Below, in pieces: positions 52,477 to 61,075 of a stretch of DNA of 64,000 nucleotides; the first letter of the stretch is position 1, and each line of letters begins with the position of its first letter. Below the pieces are notes generated by a model, which worked only from the letters and a program-made list of their open reading frames with translations, was not told where the DNA came from and did no database searches. The translations under genes and the position numbers were made by a program. Source of the DNA: Cytobacillus gottheilii (GTDB lineage Bacteria > Bacillota > Bacilli > Bacillales > Cytobacillaceae); the NCBI RefSeq assembly GCF_900166665.1, contig NZ_LT800494.1, forward strand, positions 772,673-836,672, in the 5' to 3' direction.

Positions 52477-53171
52477 TGCATCTGCTTCCTTTGCTGGAGA
52501 ATTGTAAGCAGGAATGTAATCGCAAAAGCTAGCCCCATTAAGATGAAGGAGAGGGCAAGCGCTACATCAAAATTACCTTTTGAAACTTCCATCACTATGG
52601 ATGTTGTTAAGATTCTTGTCTCGCCAAGAATGTTGCCGCCTACCATCATGGCTGCTCCCACCTCGGCAATCACGCGGCCAAAGCCCGCCATTATAGCAGC
52701 CATAATGGCAATTTTGGTTTCCTTCATTAAAAGAAGGATCATTTGTACTTTAGAAGCACCAAGCGCTTTAATTTGCAGAAGAAGTTTTTTGTCTATTTGC
52801 TGAAAAGCACTTGATGTTAATCCAATAACAATAGGCAGTGAAACGAGTATTTGAGCTATTACAATCGCAAATGGGCTATATAATAAGGAGAAAGAGCCGA
52901 GCGGGCCATTTCGCCACAGCAGCATCGTAATCCATAGTCCAGCAACCACGGGAGGCAATCCCATCCCAATGTTTATTAGGGATAGGAGAAGACCCCTGCC
53001 GCGAAATGTTGAGAGGCCAAGCGCTACTCCGAGCGGAATGCCGACAATCGTGCTGAAGATGATCGCTGATAAGGACACGCGGAGGGTGAGCAGTGTAATT
53101 TCTACTAATTGCATATCACCTGTTGCCAGCATGCTAAACGCTTGTTTTAGACCCTCTATCAGCATTTCCAT
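52473..53171 (-). CDS. tupB: Tungstate ABC transporter permease
   Basis: 232 residues with five to six hydrophobic segments. ModB/TupB features: TLLTLRVSLSAIIFSTIVGIPLGVALGLSTFRGRGLLLSLINIGMGLPPVVAGL and the EAA loop LLLQIKALGASKVQMILLLMKETKIAIMAAIMAGFGRVIAEVGAAMMVGGNI. RBS GGA with ATG 53171. Confidence 0.9.
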   Translation of the reverse strand: MEMLIEGLKQAFSMLATGDMQLVEITLLTLRVSLSAIIFSTIVGIPLGVALGLSTFRGRGLLLSLINIGMGLPPVVAGLWITMLLWRNGPLGSFSLLYSPFAIVIAQILVSLPIVIGLTSSAFQQIDKKLLLQIKALGASKVQMILLLMKETKIAIMAAIMAGFGRVIAEVGAAMMVGGNILGETRILTTSIVMEVSKGNFDVALALSFILMGLAFAITFLLTILQQRKQMQ

Positions 53172-53195
53172 CTGTATCCTCTCCAGCCTGTATTT

Positions 53196-54062
53196 TTATT
53201 CTGTATATTTAAAGAATAATGCTTCACCATATTCGTCTTTTCCAAACTCTTCTATTATTTTTTGTGTCTCATCCTTGATCATAAAATTCACAAAGGCTTC
53301 TGCGCCTTCTGCAAATACTTTGCCGTGCTTCTTAGGGTTTACTTGCATAACGTGGTAAATATTTAATAAATCTTCATCGCCTTCAACAAGGATTCCTAAG
53401 CCCAGTGTATCCTGATGAGCCAAAAATGTAGCTCGATCAGTTAATACATAGCCGCCTCTTTCAGCGGCAATTTGCAGAGTATCACCCATGCCTTGTCCTG
53501 TTTCTATATATTCGCTGTTTTCTGCTAGTGCAGCTAGTGTAATACCAGCAGCCTCCCAAATGCCAAGTTCTTTTTTATGTGTGCCGGAATCATCACCACG
53601 AGAAATAAATACGGCGTTTTTTTCAAAAACTTTCCTAAATGCCTCTTGAACTGAAAGACCCGAAATTCCAGCAGGATCTTCACTAGGTCCGATCACAATA
53701 AAATCATTGTACATAACTCGTTTGCGATTAATCGCATCTCCACTGTCTACAATCTCCTGTTCGGCTGCAGGTGCATGAACTAATAGAACATCTGCTTCAC
53801 CTTGTGTGCCCATTTCAAGTGCCTGGCCGGTGCCAACAGCAATAGTTTTCACATTGATGTTTTCTTCTTCTTCAAACAGGGGGATTAATTTATCCAGTAA
53901 CCCGCTATCCTGTGTACTGGTAGTGGTCGCCAAGATTAAGTCCTTTGTTTCTTCAGCGCTTTGTGTTTGATCATTCGATTCAGCGGGAGAGCTTTGGCAT
54001 CCCGCTGCGAATAAAAGCATTGCAATCAGAATAGTTAATAATGATAAGCGATATCGTTTCAA
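53196..54062 (-). CDS. tupA: Tungstate-binding lipoprotein
   Basis: 288 residues from TTG 54062, with GGGAGG 7 nt upstream. Lipoprotein signal LLFAAGCQSS. The TupA motif LILATTTSTQDSGLLDKLIPLFEEEENINVKTIAVGTGQALEMGTQGEADVLLVHAPAAE contains the TTTS oxyanion loop that binds tungstate or molybdate. KNAVFISRGDDSGTHKKELGIW and GMGDTLQIAAERGGYVLTDRATFL are the other family blocks. It has higher affinity for tungstate in known cases. Confidence 0.92.
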   Translation of the reverse strand: MKRYRLSLLTILIAMLLFAAGCQSSPAESNDQTQSAEETKDLILATTTSTQDSGLLDKLIPLFEEEENINVKTIAVGTGQALEMGTQGEADVLLVHAPAAEQEIVDSGDAINRKRVMYNDFIVIGPSEDPAGISGLSVQEAFRKVFEKNAVFISRGDDSGTHKKELGIWEAAGITLAALAENSEYIETGQGMGDTLQIAAERGGYVLTDRATFLAHQDTLGLGILVEGDEDLLNIYHVMQVNPKKHGKVFAEGAEAFVNFMIKDETQKIIEEFGKDEYGEALFFKYTE

Positions 54063-54064
54063 GT

Positions 54065-54976
54065 TCAAACCTCCCATTTTCTGCTGTCATAAGTAATACG
54101 GCCAAACTGACTGTCATCATAACCTTCAAGGGCATTTATATATTCCCTAAAACTAGTCAGCTGCAGTAAATCAATAATATGCTGTAAAGCGATTTCATTT
54201 TGTTGAGTCCACTTAAAGATTAAATCAAACTGTTCAACTGCAGCTGGAATAAAGTGTAGGTTTAGCCTGCTGGCAGCTGTTTTAATGCCAAAGGTTACAT
54301 CCGCATTTCCGCTGCTGATATGAGATGCTGCTGATAAATGCGTCCATTCTTCGTGCTCATATCCATTGATTACAAGTGGATTTATCTTTTTCTCTGAGAG
54401 AATCGTATCAAGTAAAAATCGAGTGCCAGAACCTTTTTGGCGGTTCACAAAAATTAGATCATTTCTTACCAGATCATTAAAGCCTTTCATATTCTTAGGG
54501 TTACCTGCTGCAGTAATAAGTCCTTGTTCACGGGCAGCAAGCCTCATTACGGTAATTTTTTCATGAACAAATAACTGTTGAATAAACGGGAGATTATAAG
54601 TTTTAGAAACTGGATCGAGCAAATGGACAGCTGCAATATCACATCTTCCTTTATATAGCTCCATTAACCCTTCAAGACTGCCAATATAGGAAGGCTGAAT
54701 ACTAATATCAAAATCTTCCTTTGACACATATTGAACAAATGATTCTACTAAAAAATCATGGCTGCCTGCTAAGCGAAGCTGAATGGATTGAGAGTGATTC
54801 GCTTCAACGGGCATTTCTCCCGTCTTTAATCGATTCAGTTCCCGTTCTTCAATCCGCATTTTTTTCCCAACTTTAAATGCAGCAAGCTCTCCTCTTTTAA
54901 TTAGTTCGTAAACCGTATGTTTGGATATTTTTAAAAATGCAGCTACCTCATCTGGTGTATATATTTTGTTATGCAA
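54065..54976 (-). CDS. HTH (excisionase-type) regulator with PBP-like domain, molybdate/tungstate sensing
   Basis: 303 residues from TTG 54976 behind GAGGGG. Residues 1-55: IYTPDEVAAFLKISKHTVYELIKRGELAAFKVGKKMRIEERELNRL, a MerR/excisionase-like HTH. Residues 70-303 form a substrate-binding-protein-like domain (RLAGSHDFLVESFVQYVSKEDFDISIQPSYIGSLEGLMELYKGRCDIAAVHLLDP ... LIFVNRQKGSGTRFLLDTILSE). That domain occurs in ModE-like regulators of molybdate or tungstate uptake. The gene is 3 bp before tupA. Repeats of ATAACAAAA surround its start. Confidence 0.85.
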   Translation of the reverse strand: MHNKIYTPDEVAAFLKISKHTVYELIKRGELAAFKVGKKMRIEERELNRLKTGEMPVEANHSQSIQLRLAGSHDFLVESFVQYVSKEDFDISIQPSYIGSLEGLMELYKGRCDIAAVHLLDPVSKTYNLPFIQQLFVHEKITVMRLAAREQGLITAAGNPKNMKGFNDLVRNDLIFVNRQKGSGTRFLLDTILSEKKINPLVINGYEHEEWTHLSAASHISSGNADVTFGIKTAASRLNLHFIPAAVEQFDLIFKWTQQNEIALQHIIDLLQLTSFREYINALEGYDDSQFGRITYDSRKWEV

Positions 54977-55067
54977 GCATCATCCCCTCTTTCGTACTAC
55001 ATAACAAAATTACTATGGATAAGAAATGAAAGATGTGACTTTTGTTATGTTTGGTTAAGTTATGTTG
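54964..55067. promoter_or_regulatory. Repeated operator sites of the tup regulator
   Basis: TTTTGTTATG (54964-54973, across the start codon), ACATAACAAAA (54999-55009), TTTTGTTATGT (55040-55050) and GTTATGTTG (55059-55067). The middle two are perfect 11-bp inverted arms. Their placement around the regulator start suggests autoregulation; binding is not shown. Confidence 0.6.
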
Positions 55068-55127
55068 TGAAAATATCGGTTTTGTCACAGAACGTTCAAA
55101 ACTAACGGGATGACGGGATCATTTGGA

Positions 55128-55307
55128 ACATGTATACTTTTCGGTGCAATGGGAATTATGGGTTTAGCTTTATGAGGCAGAAATAATGCTGAGAGCACAA
55201 TGCTGTTACAAGGTGATTATGGGGGATGCAGCTGAGGCCAGGAGACGGATTAATTCAAAAACGTAAAGTGTTCGCGGATACCACGCACTTAGTGAGGAGC
55301 ACTTTAC
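55128..55307 (+). promoter_or_regulatory. Possible cobalamin-riboswitch-like leader
   Basis: ttttcGGTGC...GGGAA (55138-55155) and GCTGAGGCCAGGAGAC (55231-55246) resemble the two ends of a cobalamin riboswitch core, and CACAATGCTGTTACAAGG lies where the CxACTGT region would be. The expected GGTGAAAATCC is not clear. A perfect stem GTAAAGTG (55263-55270) / CACTTTAC (55300-55307) follows, 71 bp before the lipoprotein gene. Low to moderate confidence. Confidence 0.35.
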
Positions 55308-55378
55308 TAATTTCATACATTTATCACATTTGAGTAGTATGTTCAAATTATTCTCGTTAGCAGAAAGAGGGAAATAAA

Positions 55379-55858
55379 ATGAAAAAGTGGATATTTAGCT
55401 TAGGGTTGCTTTCGGTTGTTTTGGCGGGCTGTGGCAATGATGGTGGAGAGGATCGTGCGGATAACGAAGCTGTTCCTGCGATTATTGAAGCAAGCTTAGA
55501 GGTTCCAGAAAATGCTGAGGTAGGGAACGAAGTATCATTTACTGTGACGGTCATGCAAGCTAATGAGCCTGTCGATGATGCAGATGAGGTCGTTTTTGAA
55601 ATTTGGAAAGGCGAAGAGCGTGAGCAAAGTGAGGAGCTGGAGGCTGTCTCTGAAGGTGAAGGGAAATATACGGTAAAGAAATCTTTTGAGGAAGATGGCA
55701 TTTATTCTGTTCAATCACATGTAACGGCAAGAGATTTGCACACCATGCCGAAGAAAACGATTATGGTAGGAAATACCGAAGCTGCAGATCAAGGTGAACA
55801 GGATGAAGAAGAAAGTTCACACGACCACGAAGACCACGAAGACCACGAAACAGAATAA
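55379..55858 (+). CDS. YtkA/FixH-like lipoprotein with His-rich tail
   Basis: 159 residues. Lipoprotein signal LLSVVLAGCGN. The middle (ASLEVPENAEVGNEVSFTVTVMQANEPVDDADEVVFEIWKGEEREQSEELEAVSEGEGKYTVKKSFEEDGIYSVQSHVTA) has the immunoglobulin-like YtkA/FixH pattern. The C-terminus is acidic with SSHDHEDHEDHETE, from three 9-bp repeats of gaccacgaa, and can bind divalent metal. Such lipoproteins appear near copper or cobalt functions; none is adjacent. Metal role is inferred. Confidence 0.75.
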   Translation: MKKWIFSLGLLSVVLAGCGNDGGEDRADNEAVPAIIEASLEVPENAEVGNEVSFTVTVMQANEPVDDADEVVFEIWKGEEREQSEELEAVSEGEGKYTVKKSFEEDGIYSVQSHVTARDLHTMPKKTIMVGNTEAADQGEQDEEESSHDHEDHEDHETE

Positions 55859-55910
55859 GAACAGCAGCAAATTTCTTAGAAATGAGCTTTAAAAAGAAGA
55901 AAAGATATAA

Positions 55911-56092
55911 GAGACTGTAACATAAGCAGTAACCTACAATGAAAATCCGCAAGATTAGGGCTAGTTTTCTAATTATTCGGATTTTTTTATTGCTTAATAT
56001 CAATCCTCTAAATCAGAGTAATATGGAACGGGCCTTTATTTAAAGCATAACGCAAGCTTTCCGAAATGTATTCTCATTTTTTTACAGCCTCT
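55911..56092 (+). repeat. MITE-like element, shortened copy 3
   Basis: About 180 bp from gagactgtaaca (55911) to tttacagcctc (56082-56092), imperfect inverted ends equivalent to those of the other copies. The internal hairpin (tccgcaagattag / ctaattattcgga, then T7) and the block agagtaatatggaacg correspond to parts of copies 1 and 2, the GC-rich middle being lost. Confidence 0.6.
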
Positions 56093-56178
56093 GTTTATAT
56101 TGATTTCAATTCGCAAATCCCCGCTAAAGGACGTTTCATTTTATAATAGAAGAAACAGAGGAACAATGGGGAGAGAAT

Positions 56179-56964
56179 ATGATGACAAGTACACACCTGC
56201 ATTTTCTTACATCAGTAGGGGTAAAGAAACCAAATAGCATTCGTAACAAAGATGTAATGTGTCCGTTCTGTGCAAGAGAGCTTCTGACCGATATTATTGA
56301 TACTGATGGTCCCATTATGTTATTAAAAAATAAGTATCCTGTATTACAAAGATCTTTTCAAACGGTTCTAATTGAAACAGATGATTGCGATGCGGAGCTA
56401 TCAAACTACTCAAACGAGCATTTATACCGCCTTTTCCAATTTGCCTTCAATCATTGGATAAAGATGGAGGAATCAGGGAAATATGAGTCTGTCTTGTTAT
56501 TCAAAAATCATGGTCCACTATCCGGAGGCAGTATTGCTCATTCCCATATGCAAATCATCGGTCTTGAAGATGTCGATTATACAATTGATATAAAGACTGA
56601 AGATTTTATTGGTTTAGAGATAGACAGCAGTGGCGGTACAGAATTTACATTGTCCACTCTTCCGAAAATTGGATTTTATGAATTTAATGTGAAGCTTGGT
56701 GAACGAAACGAAATGGAGACATTTGCTCGTTATGTTCAAACAGCCGCACACTATATTCTTACGAATTTTCCGTTTCATTGTAATAGCTATAATCTTTTCT
56801 TCTATAAGCTAGGGGAGGAGAGATATGCCAAAATTGTTCCGCGATTCGTTACAAGTCCATTATATATTGGATTTTCAATTCCGCAGATCCCGGATAATCT
56901 AGAATGGATGAAAGAGGATATAAAAAAGCACTATTTTACAAATACAGAGCACATCCATACTTGA
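56179..56964 (+). CDS. DUF4931 / GalT-like HIT-superfamily protein
   Basis: 261 residues from ATG 56179 (GGGGAGAG upstream). VMCPFCAREL gives a CxxC zinc-type site near the start, and SGGSIAHSHMQIIGL the H-x-H-x-Q triad of the galactose-1-phosphate uridylyltransferase/HIT fold. The rest (GFYEFNVKLGERNEMETFARYVQTAAHYILTNFP) is like Bacillus DUF4931 proteins. It probably transfers or hydrolyses a nucleotide-linked group; the substrate is unknown. Confidence 0.78.
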   Translation: MMTSTHLHFLTSVGVKKPNSIRNKDVMCPFCARELLTDIIDTDGPIMLLKNKYPVLQRSFQTVLIETDDCDAELSNYSNEHLYRLFQFAFNHWIKMEESGKYESVLLFKNHGPLSGGSIAHSHMQIIGLEDVDYTIDIKTEDFIGLEIDSSGGTEFTLSTLPKIGFYEFNVKLGERNEMETFARYVQTAAHYILTNFPFHCNSYNLFFYKLGEERYAKIVPRFVTSPLYIGFSIPQIPDNLEWMKEDIKKHYFTNTEHIHT

Positions 56965-57127
56965 AAATTTAACCATACACATTTAGAAGTTGTGATTTAT
57001 TCACTTTAAAAATATAATGAAATATTGAGTGCAAACGAAATATGATTGCATGTTGAAGTTCATTTTATATTGTAAATCACAGATTATGAATTTGTGCAAA
57101 TTGTATTTGGTTTAAAGGAGAATCAGC

Positions 57128-58300
57128 ATGACTTCTAATAGAAATACACCCCCTAGGCTGGATTTTAGCCTTGTTCTTATACTAATGCTTTTATTTCTTG
57201 TTTCTTGTGTGTCTATTTATAGCGCCCAAACAACAGGTCAATATTTAGAGAATTTCCTTCTGAAGCAAATTGTCTGGTATGTCGTTGGGACATGCATCAT
57301 TGCTGCAGTGATTACATTTGATTCTGATCAATTGCAAAAAATATCTTGGTATACATATGGTCTGGGGCTTGCGCTGCTCGGCTTTTTAATAGTTGCCCCA
57401 ACATCCATTGCGCCTGTTATAAATGGTGCTAAGGCATGGTATGTACTTCCAGGCTTAGGCTCTATTCAGCCAGCAGAGCTAGTGAAAGTATTTTTAATCG
57501 TAATGCTGGCAAAAATAATTGATCATCATCATCAAAAAAACATCGTCAAGACCATTACGACCGATCTCTGGCTTCTGATTAAGATTATAGGAATTACTGC
57601 AGCACCCCTGCTTCTTGTCATGATGCAGCCTGACTTAGGAACAGGCTTGGTACTTATAGCTATAATGCTTGGCTTGATTTTTATCTCAGGTATCACCTGG
57701 AAACTGCTTCTGCCCATTTTTGGAACAGGTATAACGCTTGTAGGAACTATTTTTTACTTTGTTCTTTGGCATCCGGAAATATTAGAAAAGTACTTAGGTG
57801 TGAAAGAATATCAATTTGGCAGAATCTATTCTTGGATTGATCCTTATAATTATCAAAGTTCAACTGGATTCCAGTTAACACGCTCCCTGCTCGCCATTGG
57901 TTCAGGCGAAACAACGGGGAAAGGGTATGGCACAAGAGAAGTCTATTTGCCCGAAAGTCATACCGATTTTATATTTAGTATTATCGGAGAAGAATTTGGG
58001 TTTATCGGAGCAAGTGTCGTTATAAGCTTATTTTTCCTGCTTATATATCATCTGACTAAAATCGGCATGGAAACGAAGAATAAGTTTTATACGTATATAT
58101 GTGTTGGCGTTATCAGTATGATTACCTTTCATGTGTTTCAGAATATCGGCATGACCATTGGAGTGCTGCCAATTACGGGTATCCCGCTTCCATTCATAAG
58201 CTATGGCGGAAGCTCCTTGATGGGGAATATGCTCGCAATGGGTCTTATATTCTCGATCCGTTACCATTATAAGAAATATATGTTTTCTAATACAGACTAA
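57128..58300 (+). CDS. SEDS-family peptidoglycan polymerase, RodA type
   Basis: 390 residues, about 10 hydrophobic segments, start ATG 57128 after AAAGGAG. RodA-like blocks: SIAPVINGAKAWYVLPGLGSIQPAELVKVFLIVMLA, MMQPDLGTGLVLIAIM, SWIDPYNYQSSTGFQLTRSLLAIGSGETTGKGYG, LPESHTDFIFSIIGEEFGFIGA and the end ILPITGIPLPFISYGGSS. The Asp in SWIDPY is where the SEDS catalytic Asp lies. It polymerises glycan strands with a partner PBP. It may be a RodA or a sporulation paralogue; no PBP gene is adjacent. Confidence 0.9.
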   Translation: MTSNRNTPPRLDFSLVLILMLLFLVSCVSIYSAQTTGQYLENFLLKQIVWYVVGTCIIAAVITFDSDQLQKISWYTYGLGLALLGFLIVAPTSIAPVINGAKAWYVLPGLGSIQPAELVKVFLIVMLAKIIDHHHQKNIVKTITTDLWLLIKIIGITAAPLLLVMMQPDLGTGLVLIAIMLGLIFISGITWKLLLPIFGTGITLVGTIFYFVLWHPEILEKYLGVKEYQFGRIYSWIDPYNYQSSTGFQLTRSLLAIGSGETTGKGYGTREVYLPESHTDFIFSIIGEEFGFIGASVVISLFFLLIYHLTKIGMETKNKFYTYICVGVISMITFHVFQNIGMTIGVLPITGIPLPFISYGGSSLMGNMLAMGLIFSIRYHYKKYMFSNTD

Positions 58301-58330
58301 AAAGAGCGGCATATATGCCGCTCTTTTTTA
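58299..58330. terminator. Bidirectional terminator
   Basis: AAAGAGCGGCAT / ATGCCGCTCTTT (58301-58312 and 58315-58326), A-rich and T-rich flanks, between the convergent SEDS gene and gerC, whose stop lies at 58328. Confidence 0.92.
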
Positions 58331-59398
58331 ATCTATAACACCTGTTTCTTCAATTGTCACATCAGCTTTTATGCGGATATCGAGATTAGCATAATTATCT
58401 TTAAACTTTTTTAAGTCGAAACCTCTCGTCTGCGTCCGATAGTATTTTCCAATACCAATTGGATCCGTTCCTTTTTCCTGAAATCTTTGAACAAGCTTGC
58501 TGCATTCCCTTTCAATCTTATCATTGACCGCTTTTTCAATTTCCTTCACAATCTGTTTTGTAAGTTTATCACCAGTAAATTCTTTAACAATACCTGTAAC
58601 ATTAATATGAATGGTCAATTTATCCCGATCGCTATCATCTATTTTGAAATGATGTTTTGAGTTAATACTATGAACAGATGCTTCGTTATCTTTTGATAAA
58701 TCAACATTAAAGTATCCGCTGCTGTATTTATCTACTAATAATTTAAAATAAAACATATCATCCTTTTCAATAAAATCAACTGCAGAATCATCCTTAAAGA
58801 TGGTCATCCCTGAGATTTCAACTTGTTTTTTGCTTTTTTGATGGAGCTGCGGCAAATATACATCTTTTCCTTCCTGATAAAAATCATGTAGAAAAAGATG
58901 CAGGTTTGATTTTGGAATATCACGTTCATTAATATTATGTGATAATAAATTGTATAAGTAATTTCCGTTGCCTCTTGAGCCATACTCCCCTTTTAACAAT
59001 TCCTGCGCGCTGCCGCTTGACGTTGTCAGAAAGATTCTCGACCCAACAGTGGCATCTCGCTGAAAAGCATCAATAAAATCAATAATGCCATTTTCCGCGA
59101 AATTTTCTTCAAAGACGACGATCCGGATGCCGCCTGTTACGAGTGGTTCAGAGGATTGTTTTTGAGCGTCTGACAAAACACTTCTTCTTAAAGTAGATTC
59201 TGATATATAGGTAATATTTTTAATGGATTGATCTGGAAGATAATCTTGAACCAGATAAGTGCCAATAAAACGATCCTTTTCTATCTTGTCAAAGCCTGCT
59301 CCAACAATAATATTTACATCATCGATAATTTCAGGCTCGACACAGCCTGCTAAAAGAAGCAGAAGAGCACAAAAGATGAACACTCTTACTATTTTCAT
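58328..59398 (-). CDS. Spore germinant receptor lipoprotein, Ger(x)C family
   Basis: 356 residues, lipoprotein signal FCALLLLLAGCVEPE. Family blocks: DDVNIIVGAGFDKIEKDRFIGTYLVQDY, SEPLVTGGIRIVVFEENFAENGIIDFIDAFQRDATVGSRIFLTTS, and C-terminal KAVNDKIERECSKLVQRFQEKGTDPIGIGKYYRTQTRGFDLKKFK. It is the C subunit of the GerA-type receptor on the inner spore membrane. The start overlaps gerB by an ATGA. Confidence 0.92.
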   Translation of the reverse strand: MKIVRVFIFCALLLLLAGCVEPEIIDDVNIIVGAGFDKIEKDRFIGTYLVQDYLPDQSIKNITYISESTLRRSVLSDAQKQSSEPLVTGGIRIVVFEENFAENGIIDFIDAFQRDATVGSRIFLTTSSGSAQELLKGEYGSRGNGNYLYNLLSHNINERDIPKSNLHLFLHDFYQEGKDVYLPQLHQKSKKQVEISGMTIFKDDSAVDFIEKDDMFYFKLLVDKYSSGYFNVDLSKDNEASVHSINSKHHFKIDDSDRDKLTIHINVTGIVKEFTGDKLTKQIVKEIEKAVNDKIERECSKLVQRFQEKGTDPIGIGKYYRTQTRGFDLKKFKDNYANLDIRIKADVTIEETGVID

Positions 59399-60486
59399 TG
59401 CTTTTTCACCTTCTTTGCAATCTTAACGGCTGCAAGTAACATAGGTAAATAAATAAAATTTATGATAAAACCTATTTTTCCAGTATAGTCATTAAGTATA
59501 TTGATGGAAGCGCGTGTCTGAAAAAGGGAGCAGAGTATAACTATTATTCCAGCTATAAACAGAATTCCTTTTCTTTGCTGTACATGAAAGAGCCTCTTCA
59601 AAATTCGCGAGGCTGCCCATAGAGAGATGCATATATTTGGCAGGATGATTAAGTTCCAGTTGGCAATTCCGATATATTCAAACCGCTCAACAAATGGAAA
59701 TCTTGTGATTTGCCAAATAGAAAGAGTGGCCCATATATTCTTTTGAAGCTGCCCTTCGGAAAAATAGCCGAAAGTCATTATGGCTAGAACAACGTAGAGA
59801 AGGGTCGTCGTTAAAATAGCTAAATGCGCCCATTTTTTCGACTGTCCTGGATTCTTAATAAAGGGATAAATAAACAATACAATTTCAAATCCAATATAAG
59901 TTAAGGACATAGCATAGGACCCCATGACGATATCTTTAATGGAATGGTCCCACACCGGCAACAGTGAAGTGAAATCTGAGAATTTAAAGGTAAAGCCAAA
60001 TGTCAGCACAAGATAAGCTGGCAGCACGAGTCCAAAGAAGGCTACCCCGGTAACTGTCCGAAACCCGCCTGAAACAATATAAACACAGAGAATTAAAAAT
60101 CCTAAAGCATACCAAAACGTTCCCATCTCAGGGAAAATCCACGTTTGAATGACTTCAATGTAGGTTCTCATTACTGTCAGCATATACAGCATAAAATAAA
60201 GGATAAAAAAACTGCTTAAAAGTCTACCGAAAAACTTACCGGCAAAGTATTCATGAGCGGTTACAATATCTCCATCAACGGTCTCTGCTATTTTGTAAAT
60301 GGCCCACATCACTCCATGAATGACAAACCCAGCGATAATAATTGATATCCATCCATCATAACCAGCAAAATTAGCAATAATTCTCTGAAAACCAAGCACA
60401 CCAATTCCAACCTGCATGGACATGACCAAATAAAAAACAAGAAATGGAGATATTTGCAACCTTTCTGGAACTGGATGACTTGCCAT
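59395..60486 (-). CDS. Spore germinant receptor permease subunit, GerB family
   Basis: 363 residues from ATG 60486 behind AGAGGTG, with about ten hydrophobic segments. QISPFLVFYLVMSMQVGIGVLGFQRIIANFAGYDGWISIIIAGFVIHG and PVWDHSIKDIVMGSYAMSLTYIGFEIVLFIYPFI are typical of endospore germination permeases of the amino acid transporter fold. It binds the germinant. It is separated from gerA by about 590 bp carrying tandem repeats, unlike the usual tight gerA-gerB spacing. Confidence 0.92.
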   Translation of the reverse strand: MASHPVPERLQISPFLVFYLVMSMQVGIGVLGFQRIIANFAGYDGWISIIIAGFVIHGVMWAIYKIAETVDGDIVTAHEYFAGKFFGRLLSSFFILYFMLYMLTVMRTYIEVIQTWIFPEMGTFWYALGFLILCVYIVSGGFRTVTGVAFFGLVLPAYLVLTFGFTFKFSDFTSLLPVWDHSIKDIVMGSYAMSLTYIGFEIVLFIYPFIKNPGQSKKWAHLAILTTTLLYVVLAIMTFGYFSEGQLQKNIWATLSIWQITRFPFVERFEYIGIANWNLIILPNICISLWAASRILKRLFHVQQRKGILFIAGIIVILCSLFQTRASINILNDYTGKIGFIINFIYLPMLLAAVKIAKKVKKQ

Positions 60487-60550
60487 CTGATTTCACCTCT
60501 TCGTTGAAATTGTCACATAGGAATGGGGTGTTTAGTATGTTACTTTCATG

Positions 60551-61075
60551 AGCAAGCCGCTTCCGCTTTTCTAGATGTCCAGCTCCAGCGGCTAGCCCCT
60601 CGAGGTCTTAAGTCGACCCATCCAAAAGGTCAAAGAGCGACCTTTAGGCTGTTTCGCCTTAAGCTTGTCGGGGCTGAGCAAGCCGCTTCCGCTTTTCTAG
60701 ATGTCCAGCTCCAGCGGCTAGCCCCTCGAGGTCTTAAGTCATCCCATCCAAAAGGTCAAAGACCGACCTTTAGGCTGTGCTGCCTTAAGCTTGTCGGGGC
60801 TGGGCAAGCCGCTTCCGCTTTTCTAGATGTCCAGCTCCAGCGGCTAGCCCCTCGAGGTCTTAAGTCATCCCATCCCAAAGGTCAAAGATCGACCTTTAGG
60901 CTGTTTCGCCTTAAGCTTGTCGGGGCTGAGCAAGCCGCTTCCGCTTTTCTACTTGTCCAGCTCCGGGCGCTAGGGGCTCGAGGTCTTAAGTCAATCTGTC
61001 CTAAAGGTCAAAGACCGACCTTTATGCCATCTTGCCTTAAGCTTGTCGCCCCTGGGCAAGCGCCCTCCGCTTTTC
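60551..61075 (+). repeat. Four tandem 126-bp repeats inside the ger operon
   Basis: Units begin at 60551, 60677, 60802 and 60928 (gagcaagccgcttccgctt or gggcaagcc...), each 125-126 bp. A fifth, cut copy from 61054 runs into the gerA stop (61075-61077). Each unit contains an AGGTC...GACCT hairpin, CTTAAG twice, and AGCCCC near the start with GGGGCT at the end, so it can fold and pair with its neighbour. Units 1 to 3 are almost identical; unit 4 is more diverged. An open frame (60523-61143) across them is an artefact of the 126-bp length. Confidence 0.93.

Noticed and set aside
55098..55175. A 21-codon hydrophobic ORF (MTGSFGTCILFGAMGIMGLAL) in the lipoprotein leader
   Set aside because: No convincing RBS, and the same bases form the riboswitch-like GGTGC...GGGAA segment.
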